A stretch of DNA of 64,000 bases, taken from contig QKYL01000212.1 in assembly GCA_003255745.1 (NCBI GenBank), positions 1-64,000 on the forward strand, given 5' to 3'. The notes under the pieces were generated by a model, which searched no databases, was not told the origin of the DNA, and saw only the letters and a list, made by a program, of their open reading frames with translations. The number at the start of each line of letters is the position of its first letter. Within the stretch, counting starts at the first letter, position 1. Below are positions 42,330 to 53,381 of this stretch, piece by piece. Made by a program: the position numbers and the translations under genes. The DNA is from Paracoccus saliphilus (GTDB lineage Bacteria > Pseudomonadota > Alphaproteobacteria > Rhodobacterales > Rhodobacteraceae).

Positions 42330-43255
42330 TGCGGCAGAACATGCGGAAAGTGAACCTTGCGACGCTTTGGCACGGGTTGATGGGCCGTGAGGGCGGCAAG
42401 GGCGACCGCATCGTGCCGCCAACCGGCTTCACCGCACAGTTGACCCTGTTTTCGGCCGGGGCCATGGCCTTTCTGGCGGTCTTTGCCCTGGCGCTGGCCT
42501 TGGCAACGGGGCGCTTGGCGGATCGGTGGTCGTCGGAACTGGCCAGCAGCGTGACCGTCCGCGTCAGCGCGCCGGCGGGCCAGCAGGAGGCGCGCGTCCA
42601 GTCGGTGATGCAGATCCTGTCGACGACGCCGGATGCGGGCCAGCCCAGGCTGTTGCCGCAGGACGAACTGGCAGAGCTGCTGGAGCCCTGGTTCGGCCCG
42701 GATATGCCGGTGGATGCCCTGCCGGTGCCCGCCCTGATCGACCTGCCTGTCACTGGCGAGGCTTTTGACCCCGAAGGCCTGCGCCTGCGCCTGGAGGCCG
42801 AGGCCCCCGGCGCGGTGCTGGACGACCATACGGAGTGGCGCCGGCCGCTGGTTTCGGCTGCGAACCGGCTGCGCATGCTGGGCATCGTCTCGCTGCTGCT
42901 GATCGGGGCGGCTTCGGCCGCGATGATCACGCTGGCCGCCAAGGCGGCGCTGGCGGCGAATGGGCAGGTGATCCGGGTGCTGCGCCTGATCGGGGCGCGT
43001 GACCTTACAATCGCCACGGCCTTCGTGCGCCGCTTTACCCGTCGCGCGGCGGTCGGCTCGGCCGTGGGAACGCTGCTGGGCATGGCCGGCATCGCATTGC
43101 TGCCCGACGCCAGCGCGGCGGGCGGGTTCATGACCGGCCTGGGCTTTCAGGGGTGGGACTGGCTGATGCCGCTGTTGATCCCCTTCATCGCCGCGGCGGT
43201 CGGCTATTTCGCGACCCGTTGGGCAGCCCTGAAGATGCTGGGGGCTGTCCGTTGA
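42329..43255 (+). CDS. ftsX: Cell division protein FtsX
   Basis: FtsX is the membrane partner of FtsE. The 308-aa product has four membrane helices: one after the cytoplasmic N-terminus (about residues 40-62) followed by a periplasmic loop of about 110 residues, and three at the C-terminus (about 190-215, 240-262, 275-300). The late part shows VLRLIGARDLTIATAFVRRFTRRAAVGSAVG, the family's coupling-helix region. The periplasmic loop normally recruits an EnvC-like activator. The ATG at 42329 overlaps the ftsE stop; the 3' end overlaps plsC. Confidence 0.92.
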   Translation: MRQNMRKVNLATLWHGLMGREGGKGDRIVPPTGFTAQLTLFSAGAMAFLAVFALALALATGRLADRWSSELASSVTVRVSAPAGQQEARVQSVMQILSTTPDAGQPRLLPQDELAELLEPWFGPDMPVDALPVPALIDLPVTGEAFDPEGLRLRLEAEAPGAVLDDHTEWRRPLVSAANRLRMLGIVSLLLIGAASAAMITLAAKAALAANGQVIRVLRLIGARDLTIATAFVRRFTRRAAVGSAVGTLLGMAGIALLPDASAAGGFMTGLGFQGWDWLMPLLIPFIAAAVGYFATRWAALKMLGAVR

Positions 43256-44049
43256 GCCGCCGCGACGACCCCCGTCCCGGACCCCTGACGCCCTGGCAGC
43301 ATGTGCAGCATGTCCTGTACTATGTGCATGTGGCGCTGGCGACGGTCGTGATGGGGCTTGCGGGGATCGTGCTGGTCGTCCGGCACGGCCGGGTGGGGGC
43401 GAACCGGGTGGCGACGCGCTGGATCGGCTACATGATCTGGGCTGCCAAGCTGCACCTGGGCCTGACCTGCGAAGTGCGGGGAACCCCGCCCACGACCGAC
43501 TGCATCGTGGCGGCCAAACATCAAAGCTTTTGGGACATCCTGGTGATCGCCCATGCCGTGCCGCGCCGGGCCTTTATCATGAAGCGCGAGGTGATGCGCG
43601 TGCCGGTGATGGGCTGGTACGCGTGGAAGGTCGGCTGCATCCCGATCGACCGGACCAGGGGCCGCGACGCAATGGTCGCGATTTCTAGCCAGATCAACCA
43701 GCGAATCGCGGGCGACGGGCTGGGCCAGCTGATCATCTATCCCGAAGGCACGCGGACTTTGCCCGGCCAGCGCAGGCCCTACAAGCAGGGGGTTTCGACC
43801 ATCCGCATGGCCACCGGCCTGCCGGTCGTGCCGGTGGCTGTGAACACCGGCATGTTCTGGCCGCGTAAGGGCTGGGGCATCCGTCCCGGCCGGGCTGTTG
43901 TGGAGTTCCTGCCCGCACTTGGACCCGATGTTCCCGCTGCGGGCTTCATGGCCCGGCTGGAGGCCGAGATCGAGACCGCGTCCGACCGGCTGATGGCCGA
44001 GGCGGGCCTGGCGCTGCCCAAGTCAGGCGACGCCGTGGGCGCCGCCTGA
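43252..44049 (+). CDS. plsC: 1-acyl-sn-glycerol-3-phosphate acyltransferase
   Basis: PlsC acylates lysophosphatidic acid to phosphatidic acid in membrane lipid synthesis. The 265-aa product has an N-terminal membrane helix (about residues 20-42), the catalytic H-x4-D box in KHQSFWDI, the substrate box IYPEGTRTLPGQ and the late VPVAVNTGMFW. The best start is a TTG at 43252 that overlaps the ftsX stop (TTGA); the next in-frame candidate is a GTG near 43302. Such a TTG start suggests translation depends on ftsX. It converges on the DUF1127 gene with a 7-base gap. Confidence 0.92.
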   Translation: MSRRDDPRPGPLTPWQHVQHVLYYVHVALATVVMGLAGIVLVVRHGRVGANRVATRWIGYMIWAAKLHLGLTCEVRGTPPTTDCIVAAKHQSFWDILVIAHAVPRRAFIMKREVMRVPVMGWYAWKVGCIPIDRTRGRDAMVAISSQINQRIAGDGLGQLIIYPEGTRTLPGQRRPYKQGVSTIRMATGLPVVPVAVNTGMFWPRKGWGIRPGRAVVEFLPALGPDVPAAGFMARLEAEIETASDRLMAEAGLALPKSGDAVGAA

Positions 44050-44056
44050 GGTTGGA

Positions 44057-44287
44057 TCATCTCAGTTCGTAATATCGGGTGACATGGCGTTCAGCCGGGG
44101 GCAGGCCGATGTCGCGCCGCATGTGGGGGCTGAGGTGATAAGGGTCGGGCGGCCTCGGTCGTCTCCGCCGTGGCATCAGCAGCGCACGGAGCAGGGTCCA
44201 AAGGACCGCTGTCGCACCATGTCGGTCAATCAGGCGGTGAAGGGCGGGGCGCAGGCGCGCGGACTGTGGGTTCAGGTCTGCAATCAT
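44057..44287 (-). CDS. DUF1127-like small protein
   Basis: The 76-aa basic product has the C-terminal pattern of DUF1127/YjiS proteins (LSPHMRRDIGLPPAE), with an Arg-rich stretch PRRRRPRPP before it and an amphipathic N-terminus. In related bacteria DUF1127 proteins bind RNA or act in phosphate, C1 and stress responses and are often strongly regulated. The ATG at 44287 has AGGAGA upstream. It is preceded on the same strand by a 370-base gap that includes a possible 22-aa ORF. Confidence 0.75.
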   Translation of the reverse strand: MIADLNPQSARLRPALHRLIDRHGATAVLWTLLRALLMPRRRRPRPPDPYHLSPHMRRDIGLPPAERHVTRYYELR

Positions 44288-44657
44288 CGGTTCTCTCCTG
44301 AAGACGGGCCATGTCGGGGCATGGGCGGTCGGACTGCAGGTGGGGACATGACGCCATGCGGATGCGCGGCCTGACAGGCAGGCAGCCGTGAAGGCAGGCT
44401 GCCCGTGCGGGCAGTCGTGGTTCAGGTCGTGGCGTCGGTGGGGTTCTGCCCGGTCAGGCGGTCAGGAACGATGGATTTCGTCGCTGATGGCCAGCAAAGG
44501 TGGCGTCGCGTGATGTCATCATGAGGCCCCTCCTTCGCTGCAGGGTGTTGGGCAGGATTGCAGGCTGGCCGACAAAATCGAACCGGGCAAGCAGCCGCGT
44601 GCAAGAAGCCGCACGTGATGGGGCGGCTGTTGCTGATCGGTCACAGGATCGTGAAGG
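44288..44657. other. 370-base gap upstream of the DUF1127 gene
   Basis: No large gene is supported. It holds the small ORF at 44454-44522 (minus strand), a hairpin CTGCCC/GGGCAG at 44399-44414, and a partly overlapping alternative stem GGCAGCC/GGCTGCC at 44381-44403. These could form exclusive structures in a leader transcript running leftward into the DUF1127 gene. The end of accA lies at 44658, so read-through from accA is also possible. Confidence 0.6.
44454..44522 (-). CDS. Possible 22-aa ORF with strong ribosome binding site
   Basis: The ORF ATGATGACA... encodes MMTSRDATFAGHQRRNPSFL plus TA and stops at 44454-44456. AAGGAGG lies 6 bases before the ATG, a near-perfect site that is rare by chance. 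The peptide is polar and basic with no known motif. It precedes the DUF1127 gene by 166 bases and could be a leader peptide or a free small protein. Not conserved evidence can be given here, so existence is uncertain. Confidence 0.4.
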   Translation of the reverse strand: MMTSRDATFAGHQRRNPSFLTA

Positions 44658-45620
44658 TCAGGCGGCCAGCGCCGTGGATCCCATCGCCAGGAACTTTGCG
44701 CGCCGATCCTTGATCAGCTCGGCCGGCTTCTTGTCCTTCAGATCGGCCAGCATCGTGACGATCTGGGCGCCGACAGCGGCGATCGCCTCCTTGGGGGCAC
44801 GTTGCGCGCCGCCCAAGGGTTCCGCGATGATCCCGTCGATCACGCCCAGCTTCTTCAGGTCCTGCGCGGTCAGGCGCAGCGCCTCGGCGGCGTCGCGCAT
44901 TTTTTCGGCGTCCTTCCACAGGATCGAGGCGCAGCCTTCGGGCGAGATGACCGAATAGATCGAGTGTTCCAGCATGGCAATGCGGTTGGCGGTGGCAAAG
45001 GCCACGGCCCCGCCCGATCCGCCCTCGCCGATGATGACGCTGACCAGCGGCACGCCGATCTCCAGACATTTCATGGTGCAGCGTGCAATGGCCTCGGACT
45101 GGCCGCGCTCCTCGGCGCCCTTGCCGGGATAGGCGCCCGGCGTGTCGACCAGCGTGATGACCGGCAGCTTGAAGCGATGCGCCATGTCCATCAGGCGGAT
45201 GGCCTTGCGATAGCCTTCGGGGCGGGCCATGCCGAAATTGTGGTGGATGCGCGAACGGGTGTCGTTGCCCTTTTCATGGCCAATGACGATGCAGGGCGCG
45301 TCGTTGAACCGCGCAAGGCCACCCATAACGGCGTGGTCGTCGCCAAAGGCGCGGTCGCCGGCCAAGGGGGTGTATTCGGTGAACAGCGCCTCGACATAGT
45401 CGCGGCAATGCGGACGGTCGGGATGGCGCGCCACCTGCGTCTTGCGCCAAGGGTCCAGCGACTTGTAGAGGTCGCGCAGCAGCTCCGCCGACTTACGGTC
45501 CAGCGCCCCGGCCTCTTTCTCCAGATCAACGGCCCCGTCGCCCTTGCGGGCCATGGCGCGAAGTTCCTCGGCCTTGCCCTCGATGTCGGCAAGCGGCTTT
45601 TCGAAATCCAGGTAGACCAT
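44658..45620 (-). CDS. accA: Acetyl-CoA carboxylase carboxyltransferase subunit alpha
   Basis: AccA and AccD transfer the carboxyl group from biotin to acetyl-CoA to make malonyl-CoA. The 320-aa protein opens with [18 protein letters not shown] and contains [62 protein letters not shown] and [13 protein letters not shown], all typical. The ATG at 45620 has AAAGG upstream. A good promoter (TTGCAA-17-TATATA) lies at 45654-45682, giving a 5' untranslated part of about 27 bases. accD is not in the window. Confidence 0.96.
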   Translation of the reverse strand: MVYLDFEKPLADIEGKAEELRAMARKGDGAVDLEKEAGALDRKSAELLRDLYKSLDPWRKTQVARHPDRPHCRDYVEALFTEYTPLAGDRAFGDDHAVMGGLARFNDAPCIVIGHEKGNDTRSRIHHNFGMARPEGYRKAIRLMDMAHRFKLPVITLVDTPGAYPGKGAEERGQSEAIARCTMKCLEIGVPLVSVIIGEGGSGGAVAFATANRIAMLEHSIYSVISPEGCASILWKDAEKMRDAAEALRLTAQDLKKLGVIDGIIAEPLGGAQRAPKEAIAAVGAQIVTMLADLKDKKPAELIKDRRAKFLAMGSTALAA

Positions 45621-45653
45621 GGGTGAAGCCTTTGGCAGCGTTCGGATTGGGGC

Positions 45654-45682
45654 TATATAGGCCGGGTGGGATCGGGTTGCAA
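45654..45682 (-). promoter_or_regulatory. Predicted accA promoter
   Basis: On the minus strand: TTGCAA (45677-45682), exactly 17 bases, TATATA (45654-45659), with a start point near 45647. The same -35 hexamer and spacing are seen before rimP. Confidence 0.6.
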
Positions 45683-45700
45683 CGCGGCGCTCCGAAGGGC

Positions 45701-45735
45701 AGGGGGGCCGTCTGCCCCCCTCTTGGCCTGCGGCC
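45701..45735 (-). terminator. GC hairpins between the PatB-type gene and accA
   Basis: AGGGGGG/CCCCCCT with a 7-base loop (45701-45721) and a smaller GGCC/GGCC hairpin (45725-45735) follow the end of the leftward gene at 45782. There is no U tract. Next to them is CCGAGGATATTT (45748-45759), a motif I recall as common between genes of this bacterial group. Confidence 0.45.
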
Positions 45736-45781
45736 AATTCACTCCCCCGAGGATATTTACGCAACAGAGACGTGCATGGCG

Positions 45782-46966
45782 TCATTGCAGGTCGGCAAAG
45801 GCATCCGAAAGCCGCCGCACCGCCTCGGCCACGCGGGCGCGTGGGGTGGCGATGTTGAAGCGCATGAAGCTGTCGCCGCCGGGGCCGAAGGTGGCACCGT
45901 GGTTGGCGGCAATATGCGCTGTCTTTTCGATGCGCGCTGTGATCTCGGACGTGGTCATGCCGGTGCCCGAGAAATCTACCCAGGACAGGTAGGTCGCCTG
46001 CAGCGGCATCGAGCGAATGCCTGGAAGGGCGTTCACGCCGTCGTCAAAGATCCGCCGGTTGCCGTCCAGATAGGTCATCAGCGCATCCACCCAAGCCGCA
46101 CCTTCGGGCGAATAGGCGGCGGCGACCATGTCCATCCCCATGAACCCCGGAGAGATGCCCCGCGCCATCAGGGCCGCCTTGAAGCGCGCGCGCAGGTCCG
46201 GGTCGGCGATGATCGCGTTGCCGATATTGGCGCCGGCGATGTTGAAGGTCTTGGTCGCGGCGGTCAGCGTGACCAGCCGGCTGGCAATTTCCGGCGCCAC
46301 GGTGGCGATCATCCGGTGGCGCGCCTGGCCGGGCATCACCAGATCGCAATGGATGTCGTCCGACAGAAGCAGAAGATCGTGCCGGACACAGAAATCTGCA
46401 ACCTGGGCCAGCTCCTCGGGCGTCCAGACCCGGCCGCCGGGATTGTGGGGCGAACAAAGGATCAGCATCCGTTCGTGCCCCTTGAGCTGGCCTTCCCAAG
46501 CCGCCCAGTCCATCCCGTATTGCCCGTCCCGCTTCGCCAGCGGCAGCTCGACCAGCTCGCGCCCGGCGGCGCGGATCACCCGGCCAAAGGCGTGATAGAC
46601 CGGGCTCATGACGATCACGCCGTCGCCGGGGCGGGTATAGGCGTCAAGGGCCATCGCCACCCCGTTCACCAGCCCGGCGCAGGTCAGGATCCAGTCGGGC
46701 TGGATCGTCCAGCCGTGCCGGTTCTGCATCCACCAGCAGATGGCCGACAGATAGGGCCGGTGCCCGCCCGGATAGCCATAGACGCCGTGGGCGGCCGTGG
46801 CCTCGACTGCACGCTGGACGGCCGCCGGTGGGCGGAAGTCCATGTCCGCCACCCACATCGCCAGTCCGTCATCGGGCGCCACGCCGTAGGTCGCCTGCAT
46901 GTCGTCCCACTTGCTGCAGTTCGTGTTGCGGCGATCGATGATCTCGTCGAAGTCTGGGGCGGTCAT
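45782..46966 (-). CDS. patB: PatB/MalY-type C-S lyase (cystathionine beta-lyase family)
   Basis: The 394-aa PLP enzyme is a fold-type I aminotransferase of the MalY/PatB branch, which cleaves the C-S bond of cystathionine and related thioethers. Typical parts are [84 protein letters not shown] and the PLP-binding lysine in [16 protein letters not shown]. The ATG at 46966 has AGGAG upstream. It is divergent from def1 (78-base gap). The substrate could also be a cysteine S-conjugate. Confidence 0.9.
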   Translation of the reverse strand: MTAPDFDEIIDRRNTNCSKWDDMQATYGVAPDDGLAMWVADMDFRPPAAVQRAVEATAAHGVYGYPGGHRPYLSAICWWMQNRHGWTIQPDWILTCAGLVNGVAMALDAYTRPGDGVIVMSPVYHAFGRVIRAAGRELVELPLAKRDGQYGMDWAAWEGQLKGHERMLILCSPHNPGGRVWTPEELAQVADFCVRHDLLLLSDDIHCDLVMPGQARHRMIATVAPEIASRLVTLTAATKTFNIAGANIGNAIIADPDLRARFKAALMARGISPGFMGMDMVAAAYSPEGAAWVDALMTYLDGNRRIFDDGVNALPGIRSMPLQATYLSWVDFSGTGMTTSEITARIEKTAHIAANHGATFGPGGDSFMRFNIATPRARVAEAVRRLSDAFADLQ

Positions 46967-47044
46967 GGGGGCTCCTGCGCTGTCGATGGCTTCTGCATAA
47001 CCGGGTTGTTGCTTATGGTGAAGGCTTGGCCTAAATCCGAGGCC

Positions 47045-47566
47045 ATGAGCCTCAGACCGATCCTGATCCATCCCGATCCCCGCCTCAAGAAGGTGGCCGA
47101 GCCCGTTGCGCATGTCACGCCCGACATTGAAACCCTGGCCGCAGACATGCTGGCGACCATGTATGATGCGCCGGGCATCGGATTGGCTGCACCGCAGATC
47201 GGGGTTTTGGCGCGGATCTTCGTGATGGACGCATCCCGCGACCCCGAGGCAGAGCGGGCGCCGCTGGTCATGATCAACCCCGAGGTGACCTGGGAATCCG
47301 AGGAGCTGAGCGTTTATGACGAAGGCTGCCTGTCGATTCCTGACCACTATGCCGAGGTCACCCGCCCGGCACAGGTCGGGATGCGCTGGATGGGCCTGGA
47401 TGGCAAGACGCACGAGCGCGAGTTTGACGGCCTGTGGGCCACCTGCGCACAGCATGAACTGGACCACCTGGAGGGGGTCCTGTTCATCGACCACCTGTCG
47501 GCGCTGAAGCGGCAGATGATCACCCGCAAGATGGTCAAGCTGAAGCGGGACAAGGCGCGTGCCTGA
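47045..47566 (+). CDS. def: Peptide deformylase, canonical copy
   Basis: Def removes the N-formyl group from new proteins with an Fe/Zn centre. The 173-aa copy has all three motifs: GIGLAAPQ (44-51), EGCLS (93-97, with metal ligand C95) and QHELDH (136-141, with ligands H137, H141 and catalytic E138). The C-terminal helix ends in a basic stretch. It overlaps the second deformylase gene by 8 bases and belongs to the run def1-def2-def3-fmt. The ATG at 47045 is the natural family start. Confidence 0.97.
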   Translation: MSLRPILIHPDPRLKKVAEPVAHVTPDIETLAADMLATMYDAPGIGLAAPQIGVLARIFVMDASRDPEAERAPLVMINPEVTWESEELSVYDEGCLSIPDHYAEVTRPAQVGMRWMGLDGKTHEREFDGLWATCAQHELDHLEGVLFIDHLSALKRQMITRKMVKLKRDKARA

Positions 47567-48074
47567 TAGCCCGTGTTCCGCGGGCTGGGTCCGCCCCTTG
47601 CTTGAGGGGGATCTGGCCGGCGGTGTACCCCGCGACCTGGTTCTTTGGCCCGACAGCCGGCTGCGGCGGCGTTGCGAATCCTCTGCCTATATGGGCACCG
47701 CGGCGCTGCGTCGCCTGGCCGCCGACATGCTGGCGACCATGTATGCGGCGGGGGGCCGCGGTCTTGCAGCGCCGCAGGTGGGGGTCCTGTTCCGGGTCTT
47801 CGTCATGGATGCGGGCTGGAAGGACGGGCGCCCCGACCCGCTGGTGATGCTGGACCCCGAGATCCTGTGGCGCTCGCCCCAGATGGACAGCGGGGCTGAG
47901 CAGTGTCTTTCCGTCCCCGACCGGGTCGTTGCGGTATCGCGTCCGGTCACTATCGACCTGGGCTGGTATGATCTGGACGGGCGGCATCATCTGCGGCAGA
48001 TGTCGGGAACAGAGGCGCGCATCGCGCAGCACGAGGCCGATCACCTGGACGGCCGCCTGATCCTGGAAGACTGA
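47559..48074 (+). CDS. Peptide deformylase-like protein, second copy
   Basis: The 171-aa product keeps GRGLAAPQ-like motif I (residues 66-73, IG replaced by RG), motif II EQCLS (114-118, the Gly of EGCLS is Gln, ligand C116 kept) and motif III QHEADH (157-162, H158, E159, H162 kept). The N-terminus is about 20 residues longer than in def1, and a basic PDSRLRRRCE segment precedes the core. Activity on formyl-methionine seems possible, but the motif II change near the substrate may alter it. It starts with a GTG inside the end of def1 (8-base overlap) and ends one base before def3. Confidence 0.88.
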   Translation: MPDSPCSAGWVRPLLEGDLAGGVPRDLVLWPDSRLRRRCESSAYMGTAALRRLAADMLATMYAAGGRGLAAPQVGVLFRVFVMDAGWKDGRPDPLVMLDPEILWRSPQMDSGAEQCLSVPDRVVAVSRPVTIDLGWYDLDGRHHLRQMSGTEARIAQHEADHLDGRLILED

Positions 48075-48075
48075 C

Positions 48076-48576
48076 ATGGCCGTCCGACCATTCCTGCCCT
48101 TTGCCGATCCCCGCCTTCACCGGCCCGCCGACCCTGTCGATGCCGTGACCGAGGGCGTGCGGATGATCTGGGACGACATGGTTGCCACGATGGAATCCAT
48201 GCCCGGCGTCGGGCTTGCAGCGCCGCAGATCGGGATCATGCTGCGGCTGGCAGTCGTCGATGCTTCGGACAAGCGGGGGCAGGCGGTGCGGATGGCCAAC
48301 CCCCAGGTGCTGCATGCCAGCATCCAGAGCCGGGTCCATGACGAAGCCAGCCCGAACCTGCCCGGCGTCTCCGCGCCCATCACCCGGCCGCGGGCCGTGA
48401 CGGTCCGGTTCATGAACGATCTGAGCGAGATCGAAGAGCGGGATTTCGTCGGCCTCTGGGCGACCAGTGTACAGCACCAGATCGATCATCTGGACGGCAG
48501 GATGTATGTCGATCACCTGTCGCCCTTGCGCCGCAAGATGCTGGTCGCGAAATCCGCCAAGCTGGCGCGGCGCTGA
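48076..48576 (+). CDS. Deformylase-fold protein lacking catalytic residues, third copy
   Basis: The 166-aa product is clearly of deformylase descent (GVGLAAPQIG at 44-53; LHRPADPVDAVTEGVRMIWDDMVATME) but motif II reads EASPNLPG (90-97), so the ligand cysteine is replaced by S92, and motif III is QHQIDH (133-138) with Q135 in place of the catalytic glutamate. Both histidines remain. It should not be an efficient deformylase. It could be a partner or regulator of the other two, a binder of N-termini, or a copy decaying in place; its intact length and clean frame argue for selection. fmt starts 45 bases downstream. Confidence 0.88.
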   Translation: MAVRPFLPFADPRLHRPADPVDAVTEGVRMIWDDMVATMESMPGVGLAAPQIGIMLRLAVVDASDKRGQAVRMANPQVLHASIQSRVHDEASPNLPGVSAPITRPRAVTVRFMNDLSEIEERDFVGLWATSVQHQIDHLDGRMYVDHLSPLRRKMLVAKSAKLARR

Positions 48577-48621
48577 CGGGCCTGCGGGTCGGGTGTGCAC
48601 ATCAAGACGAAAGGGCAGGCG

Positions 48622-49515
48622 ATGCGCGTGATCTTCATGGGAACGCCGGACTTCTCGGTGCCGGCACTGCGGGCGGTCGCGGCCGCGCACGAGATCGTGG
48701 CCGTCTACACGCAGCCGCCGCGCGCCGCTGGCCGGGGACAGCAGGCGCGACGATCTTCCGTGCATGTCGCGGCGGAAGGGCTGGGCCTGCCGGTGCGTCA
48801 CCCGGCGCGCCTGCGCGATCCCGACGACCAGGCCGCCTTTGCCGCGCTGGAGGCGGATGTGGCGGTGGTCGTGGCTTATGGTCTGATCCTGCCGCAGCCG
48901 GTGTTGGACGCACCGCGTCTGGGTTGCGTGAACATCCACGCCTCGATCCTGCCGCGCTGGCGCGGGGCGGCGCCCATCCACCGCGCGATCATGGCCGGCG
49001 ATGCCGAGACGGGCGTCGCCATCATGCAGATGGAGGCGGGGCTGGACACGGGGGCGGTCCTGGCGGAGGCGCGGACGTCGATCGGGGCCGAGGAAACCAC
49101 GGCGGATTTGCACGACCGGCTTGCGCAAATGGGGGCGGAGCTTGTGGTGGATGTGCTGGATCGTCTGCCCTTGGTTCCCGTTCCGCAGCCCAATGCTGGC
49201 GTGACCTATGCCGCCAAGATCGACAAGGCCGAAGCGCGGATCGACTGGACACGGCCCGCCGCCGAGGTGGACGGCCAAATTCGGGGCCTGTCCCCCTTTC
49301 CGGGCGCCTGGTGCGAGATTGCGGGGGAACGCGTCAAGCTGCTGCGGTCGCGGCGGGTGAACGGCACGGCTCCTGCCGGTGATGTCATCGCCGGGTTCAC
49401 AGTCGCCTGCGGCGACGGGGCCGTGCAGATCCTCGAGGCGCAACGGGCGGGTAAGCGGCCAATGGCGGCAGATGAATTGCTGCGAGGCTGGGACCTGCCC
49501 GCGCGGCTGGACTAA
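48622..49515 (+). CDS. fmt: Methionyl-tRNA formyltransferase
   Basis: Fmt formylates initiator methionyl-tRNA using 10-formyl-tetrahydrofolate. The 297-aa product opens with [19 protein letters not shown] and shows the catalytic signature [22 protein letters not shown] (N, H and the following D in [20 protein letters not shown]). The C-terminal OB-like domain starts at about residue 205 ([19 protein letters not shown]). The ATG at 48622 has AAAGGG upstream; the longer frame to 48595 is less likely. Fmt and Def form one functional cycle, which explains their common unit. Confidence 0.95.
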   Translation: MRVIFMGTPDFSVPALRAVAAAHEIVAVYTQPPRAAGRGQQARRSSVHVAAEGLGLPVRHPARLRDPDDQAAFAALEADVAVVVAYGLILPQPVLDAPRLGCVNIHASILPRWRGAAPIHRAIMAGDAETGVAIMQMEAGLDTGAVLAEARTSIGAEETTADLHDRLAQMGAELVVDVLDRLPLVPVPQPNAGVTYAAKIDKAEARIDWTRPAAEVDGQIRGLSPFPGAWCEIAGERVKLLRSRRVNGTAPAGDVIAGFTVACGDGAVQILEAQRAGKRPMAADELLRGWDLPARLD

Positions 49516-49535
49516 GGGGCGGGAACCGCCCCTTT
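49515..49535 (+). terminator. Intrinsic terminator after fmt
   Basis: AGGGGCGG, loop GAA, CCGCCCCT, then TT. The stem starts in the fmt stop codon region and is 8 bp long. Confidence 0.6.
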
Positions 49536-49583
49536 CGCGGCGGGGCGCGGTGGGGGCATGGCCCCCGCCCGACTGCCGCGAAA
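49533..49583. repeat. Nested hairpin between convergent fmt and secA
   Basis: An outer 9-bp stem TTTCGCGGC (49533-49541) with GCCGCGAAA (49575-49583) encloses an inner stem GGGGGC/GCCCCC at 49552-49566. It could end the leftward secA transcript or, together with the stem at 49515-49533, form a bidirectional terminator block. Confidence 0.5.
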
Positions 49584-49617
49584 CCGTCGCGGGACGCAAG
49601 CTGTGCCCCGGACTGCC

Positions 49618-52329
<2,712 letters not shown>

Positions 52330-52456
52330 AATACCTTCGCCATCACGTTGTTGCGAAAGGCAGGTCGCCTGCGGCCCACTTGCCCGCACCGCTCGCATTG
52401 CCGTATCAGGGGCCTGAACGAACGCGGCGGCGGCGCCTTCCACGGAGTTGTCTGCG

Positions 52457-52485
52457 GATGTAGGCTCCGCCTGCCTGACTGTCAA
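52457..52485 (-). promoter_or_regulatory. Predicted secA promoter
   Basis: A perfect TTGACA (52480-52485, minus strand), 17 bases, then TACATC (52457-52462). The start point would be near 52450, giving a leader of about 120 bases before the secA ATG. The -10 is weak. Confidence 0.45.
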
Positions 52486-52538
52486 TGTTGGCCCGGTCCC
52501 GCAGCGGGGCGCGCGCCGTGATCTGCAAAGGACCATCC

Positions 52539-53381
52539 ATGTTCAGACTGTCGTTTCTGGCTGCCGCGCTGATCGCGGTGCCGATGCTGTCCGCGCCCGC
52601 CTTCGCCCAGGGCGAGGGGGCCGAAACCGTGGTGGCCACGGTCAACGGTCAGGACATCACCCTGGGCCAGATGATCGTGATGAAGCAGTCGGTCCAGGAC
52701 CCCGCCATGGCCAACCTGCCGGACCAGGCGCTGTGGGACATGATGCTGGACCAGCTGATCCGCCAGACCGCCGTGGCCGCCGCCGCCGAGGAAACCGCCG
52801 GCGTGCGTGCGCAGCTGGAACTGATGCGTCGCAACACGCTGGCCACCGCCGCCGTGTCCCAGGTGGCCGGGCTGGAGCCGTCGGACGCCGAGTTGCAGGC
52901 GACCTATGACCGGCTGTTCGGCACGGCCGAGGCGGTCCCGGAATACAACGCCGCCCATATCCTGGTCGAAACCGAGGAAGAGGCCGCGGCCATCAAGACC
53001 GAACTGGACGGTGGCGCCGACTTCGGCGACCTGGCCGAACAGCATTCGACTGGCCCCTCGGGGCCGAACCGGGGCGACCTTGGTTGGTTCGCGGCCGACC
53101 AGATGGTTGCGCCCTTTGCCGAGGCCGTTGCCGCAATGGAGCCAGGTTCGGTGTCCGATCCGGTCCAGACCGAGTTCGGCTGGCACGTGATCAAGCTGAA
53201 CGAGACCCGTCTGCGCGAAGCCCCCCCCCTGGCCGAGGTGCGCGAGCAGGTGGCCCAGATGGTCCGCCGCGAGAAGGTCGAGGCCGAGATCGAGCGCTTG
53301 GTCGGCGAGGCCGAGGTCAAGAAGACCGAGGGCCTTGATCCCACACGGATGAACGACACCGACCTGCTGGAGGCCAAGTGA
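52539..53381 (+). CDS. Parvulin-type peptidyl-prolyl isomerase (periplasmic)
   Basis: The 280-aa product has a signal peptide ([23 protein letters not shown]) and one parvulin domain at about residues 130-225: [15 protein letters not shown], then [36 protein letters not shown] and [12 protein letters not shown], with the active-site histidines, Asp and hydrophobics in place. The N-terminal part resembles SurA/PrsA chaperone regions. It assists folding of exported proteins. AAAGGA stands 6 bases before the ATG. It overlaps argJ by one base (TGATG), an order usual in this group. Confidence 0.9.
   Translation: MFRLSFLAAALIAVPMLSAPAFAQGEGAETVVATVNGQDITLGQMIVMKQSVQDPAMANLPDQALWDMMLDQLIRQTAVAAAAEETAGVRAQLELMRRNTLATAAVSQVAGLEPSDAELQATYDRLFGTAEAVPEYNAAHILVETEEEAAAIKTELDGGADFGDLAEQHSTGPSGPNRGDLGWFAADQMVAPFAEAVAAMEPGSVSDPVQTEFGWHVIKLNETRLREAPPLAEVREQVAQMVRREKVEAEIERLVGEAEVKKTEGLDPTRMNDTDLLEAK

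Noticed and set aside
44422..44604. Minus-strand frame of 60 codons in the gap before the DUF1127 gene
   Set aside because: Weak start context and Cys/Pro/His-rich composition; the shorter frame at 44454-44522 fits the strong ribosome binding site.
47559..48576. Second and third deformylases as pseudogenes
   Set aside because: Both have full length, no frameshift, tight coupling and normal codon use, so they are treated as genes despite altered active sites.
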